A stretch of 64,000 bases of DNA from positions 558,501 to 622,500 of the forward strand of contig OZ023180.1 of the NCBI GenBank assembly GCA_963995505.1, read 5' to 3'. Position 1 is the stretch's first letter; each line of letters starts with the position of its first letter. The notes beneath the pieces are model-generated. The model was not told where the DNA came from. It worked only from the letters and a program-made list of their open reading frames with translations, and made no database searches. The position numbers were made by a program, and so were the translations under genes. Below are positions 1-10,030 of the stretch, in pieces. The stretch comes from Hypericum androsaemum (taxonomy: Eukaryota; Streptophyta; Magnoliopsida; Malpighiales; Hypericaceae).

Positions 1-254
1 TTCCATACCTCAGTTGGTGACTCCTCATCCATGACGTGATACATCACATCATCCGCCAAGCATAAGCGAATTGTCGCCACCGCCTTGGCCCCCATCTCCT
101 TCCACTCTTGCTCCTCCATCTTCTCGGACTTCTTCTCCGAGAGCGCGATGACCATCCCTTGTTGCACGAGGAGATCCTTGACACGCCTTTGCCATAACCC
201 AAAATTCGAAGAACCATCGAACTTCACAAGAGCAAACTTCCCGCCGTCCGTCAT
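1..254 (-). mobile_element. Copia retrotransposon gag, 5' part, cut by window edge
   Basis: Reading the minus strand from the ATG at 254 down to position 1 gives an open frame without stops that begins MTDGGKFALVKFDGSSNFGL and later contains WQRRVKDLLVQQGM and RLCLADDVMYHVMDEESPTE. This is the start of a Ty1/Copia gag-type polyprotein: the FDGSNFxxW motif followed by an 'R..L.D.V.Y.V..E' segment is typical of plant Copia elements. Just outside it, toward higher coordinates, sit the primer-binding site and an LTR, so this is the 5' end of an element transcribed leftward. The rest (protease, integrase, RT, RNase H) would lie outside the window. No frameshift is visible in the part present, so the element may be fairly young. 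Confidence 0.85.
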
Positions 255-265
255 CCTCCAACCCA

Positions 266-280
266 AGCTCTGATACCAAT
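266..280 (-). other. Primer-binding site of the Copia element (initiator Met tRNA)
   Basis: The minus strand reads TTGGTATCAGAGCTTGG directly after the LTR end. TGGTATCAGAGC is the standard plant Copia primer-binding site, complementary to the 3' end of initiator methionine tRNA. It fixes the direction of the element (leftward) and the inner LTR boundary. Confidence 0.88.
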
Positions 281-549
281 TGTTATGAATTTAGCAACTA
301 GAGAACAAAATGCGCAAAGAACACGGACACAAGAGATAACGTGATTCGGCCTAGTGCCTACGTCCACGGTGAGAAAGAAGAAATTTTATTGATGGATCCA
401 AGTCACAAAGCAATACAAAAAACCTAGGGTAACATGTCTTTATATCGAGACAAACCCTTGGTGTACAAGTAACTTATCTAGATCAGATTATGAGTTCAAA
501 ACCTAGTCAGAATAGGAACAAGTCTTTCCTATTTCTCGCCATTCCAACA
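281..549 (-). repeat. 5' LTR of the Copia element
   Basis: On the plus strand the segment starts TGTTATGAATTTAG and ends CCATTCCAACA, so on the element's own strand it starts TGTTGGAATGG and ends in CA, as an LTR should. It abuts the primer-binding site. At 269 bp it is a normal Copia LTR length. The five bases after it (550-554, ATTAG) would be one copy of the target-site duplication; the other copy lies outside the window. Confidence 0.8.
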
Positions 550-790
550 ATTAGTGAAGTAGATTTGGCTTTCATAGCCCATGTATTCGATAGCATCGTT
601 CATATCCAACAAAGTTGTTTTGCGATGTTTGAATCAGTCGTAGTTTACAATTACCCAAATTTAGATCCGTCATTTTTTTTAATACTATGTTATATAACCG
701 AAGCTTATTAGTGAAAAGTTTATAAGCCACCCCTAAAAAACGATGGAGTACACGAGAGTACGAAAGGTGCTAAATCGCACCAACATATAA

Positions 791-799
791 AATATTATT
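791..799. repeat. Left 9 bp target-site duplication of MULE B1
   Basis: AATATTATT, repeated exactly at 2170-2178. Nine bases is the diagnostic duplication length for Mutator-like elements. Confidence 0.88.
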
Positions 800-2169
800 G
801 GATAAATTACATCCTAGTCATTGATGTTTGGTCATCTTTCTTTTCGGGTCTCTGCGTTTTCAAAAATTATTTTACCGTCTCCCATCTTTAGTTTTAGAAA
901 CTCTTGGGTCCCTGGTGCCGAAATAATTTATAATCTCCGGCGAATCCCTACTTAAAAAGACTAAAATGCCCCTCCTACTTAAAAAATTAAAATTCTCTTT
1001 TTCCTTCCCCCTTCATCTTCTTCCTCCCACTTCACCTTCCACCTCTCACCTTTAATAAAAAACTAAATCTAAATAAAATCTAAACCAAACAGAACGACCT
1101 TAAACTAAATAAAATCAAAATCAAAATCAAAACCCTTAATTAATTATTCATTCCCCGAAAAAGAAATCAATCCAAATCATCACCCACAAACTAAATAAGT
1201 CGAACAACCCATTTGGTCATTTCACCTTACAATCGTCCCCGAAGTGATTGGGAAGAACAAAAGGGGAGGGAGGGAAGTAATGGAAATCCTCAAGACCAAG
1301 TGGATAACGACAGCGGCGAGCATATGGATCCAGTGCTCGGCGGGCGCGTCCTACACCTTCGGGATCTACTCGCCCATCCTCAAGTCCTCGCAGGGCTACT
1401 CTCAGTCCACCCTCGACACCGTCTCCGTCTTCAAGGACATCGGTGCCAACTCCGGCGTCCTCCTCTCCGCCGCCCCTGGGTCGTCCTCGCCTTGGGCTCC
1501 GCCCAGTGCTTCGCGGGCTACTTCATGATGTGGGCCTTCGTCGTCGAGGTGGCCTACAAAGACAGGAGGCGCCTCTTCTTACCCATCTTCGTGGAAGACG
1601 ATGTTGTCGCCAGCCCAAGAGGACGAAGAACTGAGATTATCTCTTTTCGAAACGATTTCAATTGAAATTAGATGGCGGAACCCTATGAACCCTATGCAGT
1701 TGCGGAAGAGGATGATGGGATTGTCATTGATTAGAGTGTGTAACGATGGGGTTTTTTTAAATTGAGTTGGTCTAAATTAATTCATTAAAATTAATTAGGG
1801 TTCTTTCTAATTGAATTGTCGATTGTTTCAATTAGATTTCGAGATTCAACTTTTCATATCTAATTGATTTTGATTCTCACTAAGAATGTTTGAATTTGGG
1901 ATTGGATTTTTGGTTGGAAGTGGGAGGAAGAAGATGAAGTGGGAAGAAAGAAGAATTTTTTATTTTTTAAGTAGAAAGGGCATTTTGGTTTTTTCAAGTG
2001 GGAATTTACCGAAGAAAATGGCATATTCCGGAAGAATATGGAATACTCTGGCACCTTGGATCTGAGAGTTTCTAAAACTAAAGACGAGGGACGGTAAAAT
2101 AATCTTTGAAAATGTAAAGACCCGAGTGGAAAAATGACCAAACACCAGAGACTAGGGAATAATTTTTCC
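800..2169. mobile_element. Pack-MULE of family B carrying a nodulin-like transporter fragment
   Basis: A 1370 bp element bounded by long imperfect terminal inverted repeats. The left end reads GGATAAATTACATCC and the right end, reverse complemented, GGAAAAATTATTCC; the arms (about 800-1030 and 1920-2169) remain complementary for over 200 bp, including the segments around 820-900 and 2070-2150. A perfect 9 bp target-site duplication, AATATTATT, flanks it. Long TIRs plus a 9 bp duplication identify a Mutator-like element. No transposase is present, so it is non-autonomous. The interior holds a GC-rich piece of a host gene at about 1280-1620, which makes it a Pack-MULE. Related copies are at about 41250-42834 and 49258-49883. 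Confidence 0.88.
1280..1620 (+). pseudogene. Captured fragment of a nodulin-like MFS transporter gene
   Basis: From the ATG at 1280 the frame reads MEILKTKWITTAASIWIQCS, then GASYTFGIYSPILKSSQGYS, QSTLDTVSVFKDIGANSGVL: the first transmembrane part of the plant nodulin-like/major facilitator family. Near 1470-1490 the frame breaks; homology resumes one frame over with RPWVVLALGSAQCFAGYFMM and continues to about 1560, where it ends. The usual loop between these segments is shortened, so a small deletion caused the shift. Only about 100 of the roughly 550 family residues are present. Lying within a TIR element with 9 bp duplications, this is a transduplicated fragment and not a functional transporter. 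A transcribed chimeric product cannot be excluded. Confidence 0.82.
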
Positions 2170-2178
2170 AATATTATT
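2170..2178. repeat. Right 9 bp target-site duplication of MULE B1
   Basis: AATATTATT, identical to 791-799. Confidence 0.88.
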
Positions 2179-2648
2179 TGGATGCCAGATGGTTTCGACA
2201 TTAGCAAAAAGAAAAACGAAAAATCTCCATCATATGGTATATGTACCTTGTGTTCCAAATATTATTATTTTTCCAAAACAAAAGAGCATCAAGAGAGAAG
2301 TGACATAGTGCAAATTGCAAAGATGGGGCCCATAAAAGTTACAATCCCATGATTGATAGTTAATGCAGGCGCGGCACACACTGGTACGGACACACTCCCC
2401 CAAAGTTGTCCGAATTCCCAAATTGCTTGATTTGGTCCTCTCAGGCTGTACGGGGCCGCCAATTGTCAAATTGGACATTGGAAGACAACAAGCATTATTC
2501 TTCTCAAACCATACCCAAAAAAAAGAGAGAAAATTCCCGCCCGCCCTTTGCTTATTTTTTTCCTTACAATAGTAAACCTGTCACAAAATTGTATTGAGAA
2601 ACGAATAAAAGACGGCATTTCGATGTCCCGCCCAGATTGACCCTTGCC
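2179..2648. other. Intergenic, 3' flank of the IPT gene
   Basis: No gene is recognised. It holds the presumed 3' untranslated region of the minus-strand IPT gene next to 2649 (an AATAAA-like signal in plus-strand complement is not obvious) and short purine-rich stretches. Confidence 0.4.
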
Positions 2649-3647
2649 TTACCAGGTGGCTGCCGCGGCGGCCATAGCAGGGACCAGGGGTGGTAACCTT
2701 GCAAGGGAGGGCACATTGTCAACTGGCAAAATTGACGACACTTGACTATGATCGGACAAAAACTGGTCCACAATCAGTGTGCTGGGCCCCGCCACAAGCT
2801 TGTCCCAAGCCTCATCAGCGTTCATTCCCCTCCTCATAATGACTTCGGTGGCATCAATTCGGTGCATGTTCCAAAAACATCGGCTGTGAAGCCTTTGAAT
2901 CTTTTGCAATTGACGGCAAGCCAACAAGTAGGTGTTCTCCTTGATCTTGTCAATAGCCCTCTCGAGAACCTCTGCACGATTCTTGGGACCCATAAACGCC
3001 TCGTTGCGGAAGTAGTAATCCAACTCCGGGACCCCAATTGCACGTCTAATCCCTTGTGAGTAGTCATTGTTATTGAAGTCAAACATTTGTCTCACCTCGT
3101 TCACCAGCCCGGCCTCTACCATTCGATCAACACGCTCTGATAACAATGAATGAAGCACGGGCAGGGAAACGTCCACCCAAAGAAAACAACAGTCGTACCT
3201 CATCCAGAATTTAGGGTCGTCATTGGCAAGAGCCTCGATGAATGAATTGGACCCACCTGCGATGATTGGTAGCTTGTCACGCATCAGCAATGACTCGGTC
3301 ACTGCTGACGCATGACTGGCAAAGTCATCTGTGGTGAATTGGGCATTAGGGTCTATTGCGCCGAGCAAGTGGTGGGAAACCCCGCGCTTCTCCTCCTCGG
3401 TAACCTTGTTGGTCACAATATCGAGCCCCCTGTGGACCTGAATCTTGTCGCAGTTTATGATCTCCGCGGGGAACCGGGTGGCCAGGTCGACGGCCAGCCT
3501 TGACTTCCCTGTCCCGGTGGGACCCACGACAAACACGGCCTTCTCTTTTCGGCGGAAGTAGTGGGGAGGCATGTTTACGGCCATTGGGGAGCTCACACGG
3601 GGCTGGACTTGCAGCTTGGAAGTGCATGATATTGAGAGCTTCATCAT
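2649..3647 (-). CDS. IPT: Adenylate isopentenyltransferase (cytokinin synthesis)
   Basis: Transfers the isopentenyl group of DMAPP to N6 of ATP/ADP, the first and rate-setting step of isopentenyladenine- and zeatin-type cytokinin synthesis; most members act in plastids. The 332-residue intronless frame has the nucleotide-binding P-loop GPTGTGKS at residues 42-49, then LAVDLATRFPAEIINCDKIQ with the catalytic-type Asp, the DMAPP-binding segment IAGGSNSFIEAL, and the conserved GIRRAIGVPELD region. Length and lack of introns fit the ATP/ADP-IPT branch (about 320-340 residues), not the larger tRNA-IPTs. I start at the ATG at 3647; the reading frame extends upstream only through a non-ATG codon. 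The first 35 or so residues are basic and Ser-rich, compatible with a transit peptide. It most resembles the IPT3/IPT5 group; I cannot assign the exact paralogue. Confidence 0.93.
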   Translation of the reverse strand: MMKLSISCTSKLQVQPRVSSPMAVNMPPHYFRRKEKAVFVVGPTGTGKSRLAVDLATRFPAEIINCDKIQVHRGLDIVTNKVTEEEKRGVSHHLLGAIDPNAQFTTDDFASHASAVTESLLMRDKLPIIAGGSNSFIEALANDDPKFWMRYDCCFLWVDVSLPVLHSLLSERVDRMVEAGLVNEVRQMFDFNNNDYSQGIRRAIGVPELDYYFRNEAFMGPKNRAEVLERAIDKIKENTYLLACRQLQKIQRLHSRCFWNMHRIDATEVIMRRGMNADEAWDKLVAGPSTLIVDQFLSDHSQVSSILPVDNVPSLARLPPLVPAMAAAAATW

Positions 3648-4730
3648 TTTATACAGATATCGAGCTTTTGTTTTTTTCTGTTCACAAGTAAAATTTAATG
3701 AGACATAAAGCAAGACGATTTTTATTGTAATTGAAACTTGGTCGTGTGAGTTTTGAGACTTGAATCTTTATGGTATTGTACGATTTTAACTTGAATTAGT
3801 CGGTTAATTTAAATATGCGGAAACTAAATGACCATATAAAGTATGGACCACAGCACCATACCTTAAATTGATGTTATCAAGTACGCGGCGTCTTGTAAGG
3901 ATTAAGTGGGCGTGCAATTGAAGAGGAGAGAGAGGAAGGTGAAGAATTGGTGTTAGCGTTTAGAAAATGGGTTAATGGGGGTGGGGATGTGCATCTTCTA
4001 TGCTTATACACATATATATATACACACAGAGAGCTCAGAATGTTCTGATGAGACAACGACATTTAGTACTATATTATAAACGCCTCTTCACGATTTAAAA
4101 AAAAAACTATAGTGCTACATGGGGATTAGATTATTAATAGGAGTCTAAGGTGACAGATACTGGCTGCACTTGAACGACTCGAATGACAAAGGAGAAAAAA
4201 ATGGGTCGCCACCAACAGTCTTCAAGTCAAGAGGTGCCGGAGGATATACATTTATATTGGTGGCATCGTAATAAAATAAATATTCAGATTCAGCAACTTG
4301 TTCTTAGAGCATTATTTCAAATTTCTACCCCACAATTTTGTATTTGACGATGTTTCAAGGGCAAATTTAAAATTTGAGCTCGCAAAAAGTTTTGCCACTG
4401 TTTGCGGAGAATTCACTAATCCTGTCATCTGATGGTTACATTTAGAAAAGGAAGACCCAGAGCGAGTTTTAATTAGAAACGATGCATATGAACTTGTGAC
4501 GCTTTATTCTAGTTTAAATCTTGAGTTTAGTTTATAAAAACTCAACCGTACAAAAAATCGATAAAAAAAATTCATGATCTAATTAGATTTTAATTTAAAT
4601 TAGTTGATTCAACTCATAATTATTTTCAAAAAATGTTTAATTCAATGCAACATTATTTTTTAAAAAAATATTCAGACATTTTTACCCACTTTGAGAAAAC
4701 ATTACTTATGCAAAGGTCTCAAGCGCACGA
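3648..4730. other. Upstream region of IPT; no other gene seen
   Basis: Presumed 5' UTR and promoter of the minus-strand IPT gene, followed by AT-rich sequence. A short alternating TA/CA stretch lies at about 4011-4027. No coding region, RNA gene or clear mobile element is recognised. Confidence 0.4.
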
Positions 4731-4734
4731 CTTT

Positions 4735-5400
4735 GTCTAAAACAGGTAAAAACTTTACATATATTCCAAAAATAGGTAGCAACACACATATATTCTCAAA
4801 ATAGATAAAAAATAATATTTAATTAAAAAAATTAGAGAGTCGACCCAACAACGGATCTGCTCCGCCTCTGCTTCTACCACCTGTATGGCAGGGGGTACTT
4901 AGAGGTGACCGATAACTGGGTCGTCTCCACCTCGGTTACACACACATGGTCACCCATGTTATATATTTATTTAGATTTTTTAAAATAATATAAGTTAACG
5001 TAATAATACATTTTTTTTAATTTCAAATAACTTTTCAAGATTTATATGTAGATCTCAAAAATTATGTAAAATAAAAAAAAATTCACTCATTCGGATACAA
5101 GAACATAGCTTGTCACCTTTAAAATTTTAAAAAAAAAGGCTGGAGTGAACCTGGCTATATGTCACCTCCTTTAATCACTATTTTTTTAAGTTGGTGTTTA
5201 TTTGTCCAAATAAGTTAATATTTTTATTTCACATAATTTTTTGAGGTCTACGCGTTGGTCTTAAAAAATTAAGCAAATCCAAAATAAGATTAACTCATTC
5301 ATACAATATCATACCAACTTTTTTCACTAAAAAAATTAATAGGTAATTTGTGTGACCATGTGTTTGTCACAAAGGTGGAGGCGACTCATTACTAGGCCGC
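4735..5400. mobile_element. Degenerate foldback/MULE-like repeat related to family D
   Basis: The start shows the layout of the 56849-58037 element: two copies of an 'AGGTA...TACATATATTCC' unit, then ATATTTAATT..AAAAAAATT and a short GC-rich patch. Inside, about 5045-5080 (ATGTAGATCTCAAAAATTAT) is complementary to about 5230-5265, and the TCGTCTCCACC/ACACATGGTCAC segment near 4920-4950 is complementary to the segment near 5355-5390. So it is a worn inverted-repeat element. I could not fix its ends or find a target-site duplication, so limits are approximate. Confidence 0.45.
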
Positions 5401-5442
5401 ATCCCTTTTATTATTATTATTTTCAAAGTACCCCGCCAATGC

Positions 5443-5450
5443 CATACATG
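5443..5450. repeat. Left 8 bp target-site duplication of a hAT MITE
   Basis: CATACATG, repeated exactly at 5997-6004. Confidence 0.85.
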
Positions 5451-5996
5451 TAGGGGCGAACAACTGGTAATTAAAATTCGGTAAAATTTTGGTAATCGAT
5501 AGTTCAGAATTGGTAAATCGGTATTCAATAAGAAGTTTTTGAGAAATTTGGTAAATATCGGTATTCGGTAAATTTTGATAAATACCAATATTTTATCGAA
5601 TTTATTGAATTTTCTGAAATGGTAATTTATCAAATATATTAAAAAATATATAAGCCAAATTATAGATAATTTATCAAAAATTTCCTTGGCCTCTTCAAAA
5701 AAGTCGATGTTCTAAATAGATTTTATACTAATTAGACCTGATAACTTGTACTTATTAGATTAAATTTGTGCTTATTAAAACCATGTTTGTATTTTTTGAT
5801 TAAATATAATAATAAATTATAATTTTTTCAAAAAAAATCTGTAAATTTGGTAAATATCGAATTTACCAAAATTTAATTCGGTAAATACCGAATATTATTC
5901 GGGATCAGAATCGGTAGAGCTTTTTTTAGCATTTTGGTATTCGGTAAATTCGATATTAAGTAATTGGGATCGGTAAATACCGAATGCATACCCCTA
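5451..5996. mobile_element. hAT-type MITE (TAGGGG ends, 8 bp TSD)
   Basis: A 546 bp non-coding element. The left end is TAGGGGCGAACAACTGGTA and the right end, reverse complemented, TAGGGGTATGCATTCGGTA. TAGGGG-type termini with an exact 8 bp target-site duplication (CATACATG) identify the hAT superfamily. The subterminal arms are packed with variants of TCGGTAAAT/ATTTACCGA, the kind of repeated motif that hAT transposases bind. No transposase is encoded. Confidence 0.87.
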
Positions 5997-6004
5997 CATA
6001 CATG
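5997..6004. repeat. Right 8 bp target-site duplication of the hAT MITE
   Basis: CATACATG, identical to 5443-5450. Confidence 0.85.
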
Positions 6005-6371
6005 TGATTGAAGAAGAGGCAGAGTCGTTCTGTTGCTCTGTCGGCTTCGTAAATTATTATTATTTTTACATATTATGCAAATATATATGTTTCTACCATT
6101 TCAAAAATATACATAAGGTTTTAACCATTTCAGGAAGGAAAAAACCCCTCACACGCAGCCATTTAATTTTGGGAAAAGTCTATTTTAGTTCCTTATAATA
6201 TTGCAAAAAATTATTTTAGTATCATGTGATAAAAAATTTATTAATCGAGTCAAACCGTAGCTAATTAACATCACTTAAATCCACGAATAGCTACCTGGAC
6301 CCTATCCGGCCAAGTAGATCTATCACATCAATAAAATATGATGACATGGCATCACTCACCCTCTCTCCTCC

Positions 6372-8799
6372 TGTCACGACCCGAATCTGTGGTCAGTGAC
6401 CGGCGCTAGACTTGACTACTTTAATCACATACAAAAATCTAGCCATCCTCCAACGTATTCAAATTCTTTCAAAACATAAACTATTAGACTTAAAATTCTT
6501 ATATTAAATATGGCTCTCCATCTTTAGTTTTAAATATTGAATTTACAAAAAAAACTTATAATTCAAGCTCTGCAATATTAATACATTTTCATATATTCTT
6601 ATCAATTATATATTCCCAAGATCAAATTAAACTGTGTAACTACGGAGCTTCTAGATCAAAGAGAAAACTACAAACTGGAGACCTCGATGCAAGTCCTGGA
6701 GAACAAAGCGGACTTGGTACAATCAGAGTAGATCTCTGAACCAATACAACTCATGTACGAGTTCCTGCAAAACTGGTGAGAGGGAGGGATGAGTGTTTTG
6801 GAACACTCAGCAAACAAATAAGATATGCATCGTAATTTATTTAGCTACTCGATGCACAAACATACCTAACATATGCATATAACTAACATGACAACTAAAT
6901 TATGCGGAGATGTACATTATTCACTTAAGCTAGGAGAATACAAGTTTTGTATGGTATGAAGAATGTGAAACTACCTTCGAGAAATTAAGTATCAATTGAT
7001 TCATGGATCAATCTTCAGAAAATGCCAGGGATATGAAACTGGTATCTGTTTTGATGAAAGTATTTGTAGATACAAATCTATCAGGTAAATCCTTAAGTAT
7101 TTATGTGGTTATAAGAAAAAAATATATATGTTGAACATCTACGAAATACTAAAGAATTAGAGAATCAAAGTGACGACTTTAGCACAATAGACGATATACT
7201 CGTTGAAATATGCTAGAATCTTTTGAAGATTTAAGATTAAAAAGGAATGGTAAAAAGGACTAAAGAGGTAATTGCTAAGATATGTGAGATTTGGTATGAA
7301 GTTTTGTACAACTATATAAATATGTGTGAAAAGAGAAAGTTATGAACAACATTATGTGGAAGAAGAATATATGAGAAACTAATTCTTAAGTGTGCTCTGA
7401 AATATAAAAATATATATTAAGAAAGTGGTGTGAGGTTTATTATGAATAGAATTATGGGATTGTGATATATGAATTAAATTATAATTAAGTTATTGCTTTT
7501 ACAACTTTGAATACTTTGAGAAAGTTAAGATTGAGTATGATTTTTGTTTGAATTGTGGCTATGAATTTTGGTAAAGAGAATTTTGATAAGATATTTGCTA
7601 AGGTCCAAGATATTGGTATGAAGTTTGGTGCAACTTATACAATGTATACTGAATAAGTGGAAATGGTAAATTATAGACATGTGAAAGGAGAATCAGACTT
7701 AAGTTAGGAAAAAAAATTCTTAAGAAGTTTGGTAGATGATGAACTAATTTGTTATGGGAAGTAAGTAGCTAAGACGAGATAATTGTGGATTTAAAGGTTA
7801 TGATAATTTGATTTATGGAGGTGACAAAGTAATACTATTAGTTGTTGAAGCGATTTAGTTTTCAAAAATCCAATAGATACATACAACTTTAAGAACCAAA
7901 AAGTCTTTGTTTGTGTCGTGACAAGCAACTCTTTGAGAATTAATGGATCAAATGTATGTAAGATTTTGTCCTTGTTGGGTTATGGATTTAGAAAGAAAAT
8001 ATTCGATAATATTTTGATAAGATAATTTGCACAATAGGTATGGACAATATAGTCCAACAACATAAAACTTTGATAATCTACAAATCATGTAACTTATAGC
8101 TACAATAAGCACACCAATATTGAGATAATGTTATACAAGCTACATAAGAGAGCGGGAATCAAATATTATTTGTACAAGAGAAATTTGAGATAAATCATCA
8201 ATTAGAGAATGACTCAGAGAGAGAAATGAACGAAGAAATTTGACTAGTAAATATGAATTTGAGATGACTTAAAGTCGGTAAAAATAATATAATAAAGTAA
8301 ATTTCTCTAAAAAAAATAAAGGATAAAAAAATAGGAGTATATATGGTATGTAGATGATGGACCCTATGTAGGGTCGTGCAAAATTTTGAGATATATGGAG
8401 ATTTGTTTATGTTTGAACATGATGGTGTGATGAATTGGAACGTTATGCAACTAAATATTATTTGAGATGTGTGTGTTTGACATTCTTATGTGAGAAATTT
8501 TTGTAATGCATTCTTCGGGACTGGTCTGGAGGTCTCCAGTTTATATTTTTCTTATTGATATAGAAGCTCCGTAGTCACAGGATTTGTTTTGATCTTGGGA
8601 GTATGTATTAAAAAGAAAAAGTTTGGCATATATTTTGTAAATTTGGAATATGAAACTAAAGATCATTAGGTTTTAAATTTTATGTTTAAATGTTTATGAT
8701 TATAAATTTCAATACGTTAGAGGATGGTTAAATTTATTTTGTGAATAACATGACTTGAAGTCTAGCGCCGGTCACCGACCTGAAATTTGGGTCGTGACA
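6372..8799. mobile_element. Nested 2.4 kb TG...CA element with long inverted arms (possible solo LTR)
   Basis: Starts TGTCACGACCC and ends GGGTCGTGACA, flanked on both sides by CCTCC (6367-6371 and 8800-8804), a 5 bp target-site duplication. TG...CA ends and a 5 bp duplication are the signature of LTR retrotransposons and of solo LTRs. Unusually, the two ends stay complementary for about 330 bp (6372-6710 against 8490-8799), e.g. GTGACCGGCGCTAGACTT near 6407 and its complement near 8760, and CTACGGAGCTTCTA near 6640 and its complement near 8565. The middle is AT-rich with no coding capacity. It sits inside the family A MULE, so it inserted later. Confidence 0.75.
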
Positions 8800-8849
8800 C
8801 CTCCTCTCCTCTCCCTCTCCCTCTCCCTCTCTTCTCCCATCAGTCCAAA

Positions 8850-9000
8850 CAGAAATCATGGGACTGGATGATGGATTTCAACCGCAGGATTAACATAGGC
8901 TTGTTCCGAAAGTCCATGGCCTTGTCCAATTCACAAACCCTATGGTACACTTTCGTCTTGGGCCTGTTCCCAAAGGGGGGGCAATGGGTAATAGTGAAGC
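8850..9000 (-). pseudogene. Captured gene fragment inside MULE A1, origin uncertain
   Basis: The minus strand has a stop-free stretch reading FGNRPKTKVYHRVCELDKAM followed by DFRNKPMLILRLKSIIQS. The composition and continuity look like an exon of a host gene. It vaguely resembles N-terminal parts of PORR-type organelle RNA-binding proteins, but I am not sure. It ends abruptly on both sides inside the MULE. Confidence 0.4.
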
Positions 9001-9099
9001 GAACTCAAACAACCATTCGGTTGTCAATCCTTAGAAGTAGGCAGCTTCTATAATGTTCAATGGTTGAAGTGTTCGAGAGCGCGTTTAACCGCTTCGGGA

Positions 9100-9350
9100 A
9101 AATCGTCTCCTGCAAGGTCTTCTTTTCTCCTCGCGGTCAGGTTGAGGAGGCCGGCATCCACCATAGCAAGGGTGGAGCCGCGGGCCACGCCGTCGGGTGC
9201 TTGAACCGCTTCCCCCACCGGAAGAACGAGATCGTTCCCTTAGAGGCTGGAGCCCGTCCCGCCACGCACGGCAAACCAACAACGCTGCCAAAGGTCCGGA
9301 TGCGAGAACGGCGCCGCGGTCTTCGCCAGGATGTCGAAGGGAAGGGCAGA
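9100..9350 (-). pseudogene. Captured fragment of an F-box / Sel1-repeat protein gene
   Basis: On the minus strand, starting near 9343, the frame reads LPFDILAKTAAPFSHPDLW (F-box type), shifts to LVCRAWRDGLQPLRE, then to FFRWGKRFKH and finally to GSTLAMVDAGLLNLTAR. This order matches plant F-box proteins that carry Sel1-like repeats (At1g70590 type). At least two frameshifts and missing residues separate the blocks, so it is a broken transduplicated fragment. It lies entirely within the MULE bounded at 6171 and 9898. Confidence 0.7.
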
Positions 9351-9907
9351 GAAATTGTGGCCGTCGGAGGACAGCAGCGGCGAGGAGGGGTTGGGGTCTG
9401 ATGCTGTGGAGCAACGGGCGGGAGATCGGAACTGGAGATCGGGTCTGATGGGTTTATATTTTGAAGGAGTGAGTATCGAGGTCGCAGGGAATGGAATTGC
9501 AAAGGAGATGGTGTTGAAGGAGATGGAAAGGAGAAGAGGGAATGGAATTGCTTAGACAACGGCGACAATTTTTGGGATCATAATGAATTGTTGGGGTTGA
9601 TTTCAGGGGGAAGAAGTGAATAATGAGAAAGGTGAGACATGAGAGGACGACGGAGGAGGAGGAGGACGAGGAGGAGAGAGAAGTGATGCCACGTGGCATC
9701 ATGTCATCAACAAATGATGATGTGGCTTGTTCAGATGGCCGGGCAAGGTCCGGGCAGAACGGGTAAGGTTCGGGCAGCTGCCCGCAGACCTAAGTGATAT
9801 TAATTGGCTGCGGTTTGACTCGATTGATGGATTTTTTTATCACATAGTACTAAAATAATTTTTTGAGATACCGCAATGTACAAAAATTAACTTTTTCTTT
9901 TAATTTT

Positions 9908-10030
9908 TAGTTTAATTAATTAGTATCTGGCTCATTGGACCGACTAATCTAATTTCGAGCTTGGTATGACCTTTAAAAGGTGACAAAGCTTTCACAACAA
10001 TTATTTAACACTGATACGTACACAAGGACG
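9908..10030 (-). repeat. SINE-like fragment (3' part)
   Basis: Read on the minus strand, the segment GCTTTGTCACCTTTTAAAGG, then a CTCGAAATTAGATTAGTCGG-like block, parallels the 3' half of the repeat at 34540-34745 (GCTTTGTCACCTTTCAAAGG... ATTATTCGACCCACTAGACC). The 5' promoter half is missing. I see no target-site duplication. Confidence 0.4.

Larger units (their letters stand above)
6171..9898. mobile_element. Family A Pack-MULE (interrupted by a 2.4 kb element)
   Basis: The left end starts GGGAAAAGTCTATTTTAG; the right end, reverse complemented, AGAAAAAGTTAATTTTTG. Flanks 6162-6170 and 9899-9907 both read TTTAATTTT, a 9 bp duplication. The arms also share the family A layout: a 'TAGTACYNTGTGGTA'-like block, a sentence reading AATCGAGTCAAACCG (left) and its complement near 9815 (right), and a pair of CCGGGCAGCTGCCCG-like blocks, best preserved at about 9765-9783. 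About 1.3 kb belongs to the MULE itself; the remainder is the nested element 6372-8799. Between 8800 and 9700 lie GC-rich pieces of host genes, described separately. Confidence 0.82.

Noticed and set aside
1213..1665. A 150-residue open frame that could be called a gene
   Set aside because: It has no ATG at the start of homology, and only its last third matches a known family. The homology continues from another frame, so it is part of the captured transporter fragment.
3648..3713. 22-residue N-terminal extension of the IPT protein
   Set aside because: It would begin at a TTG codon; family members begin near the ATG at 3647.
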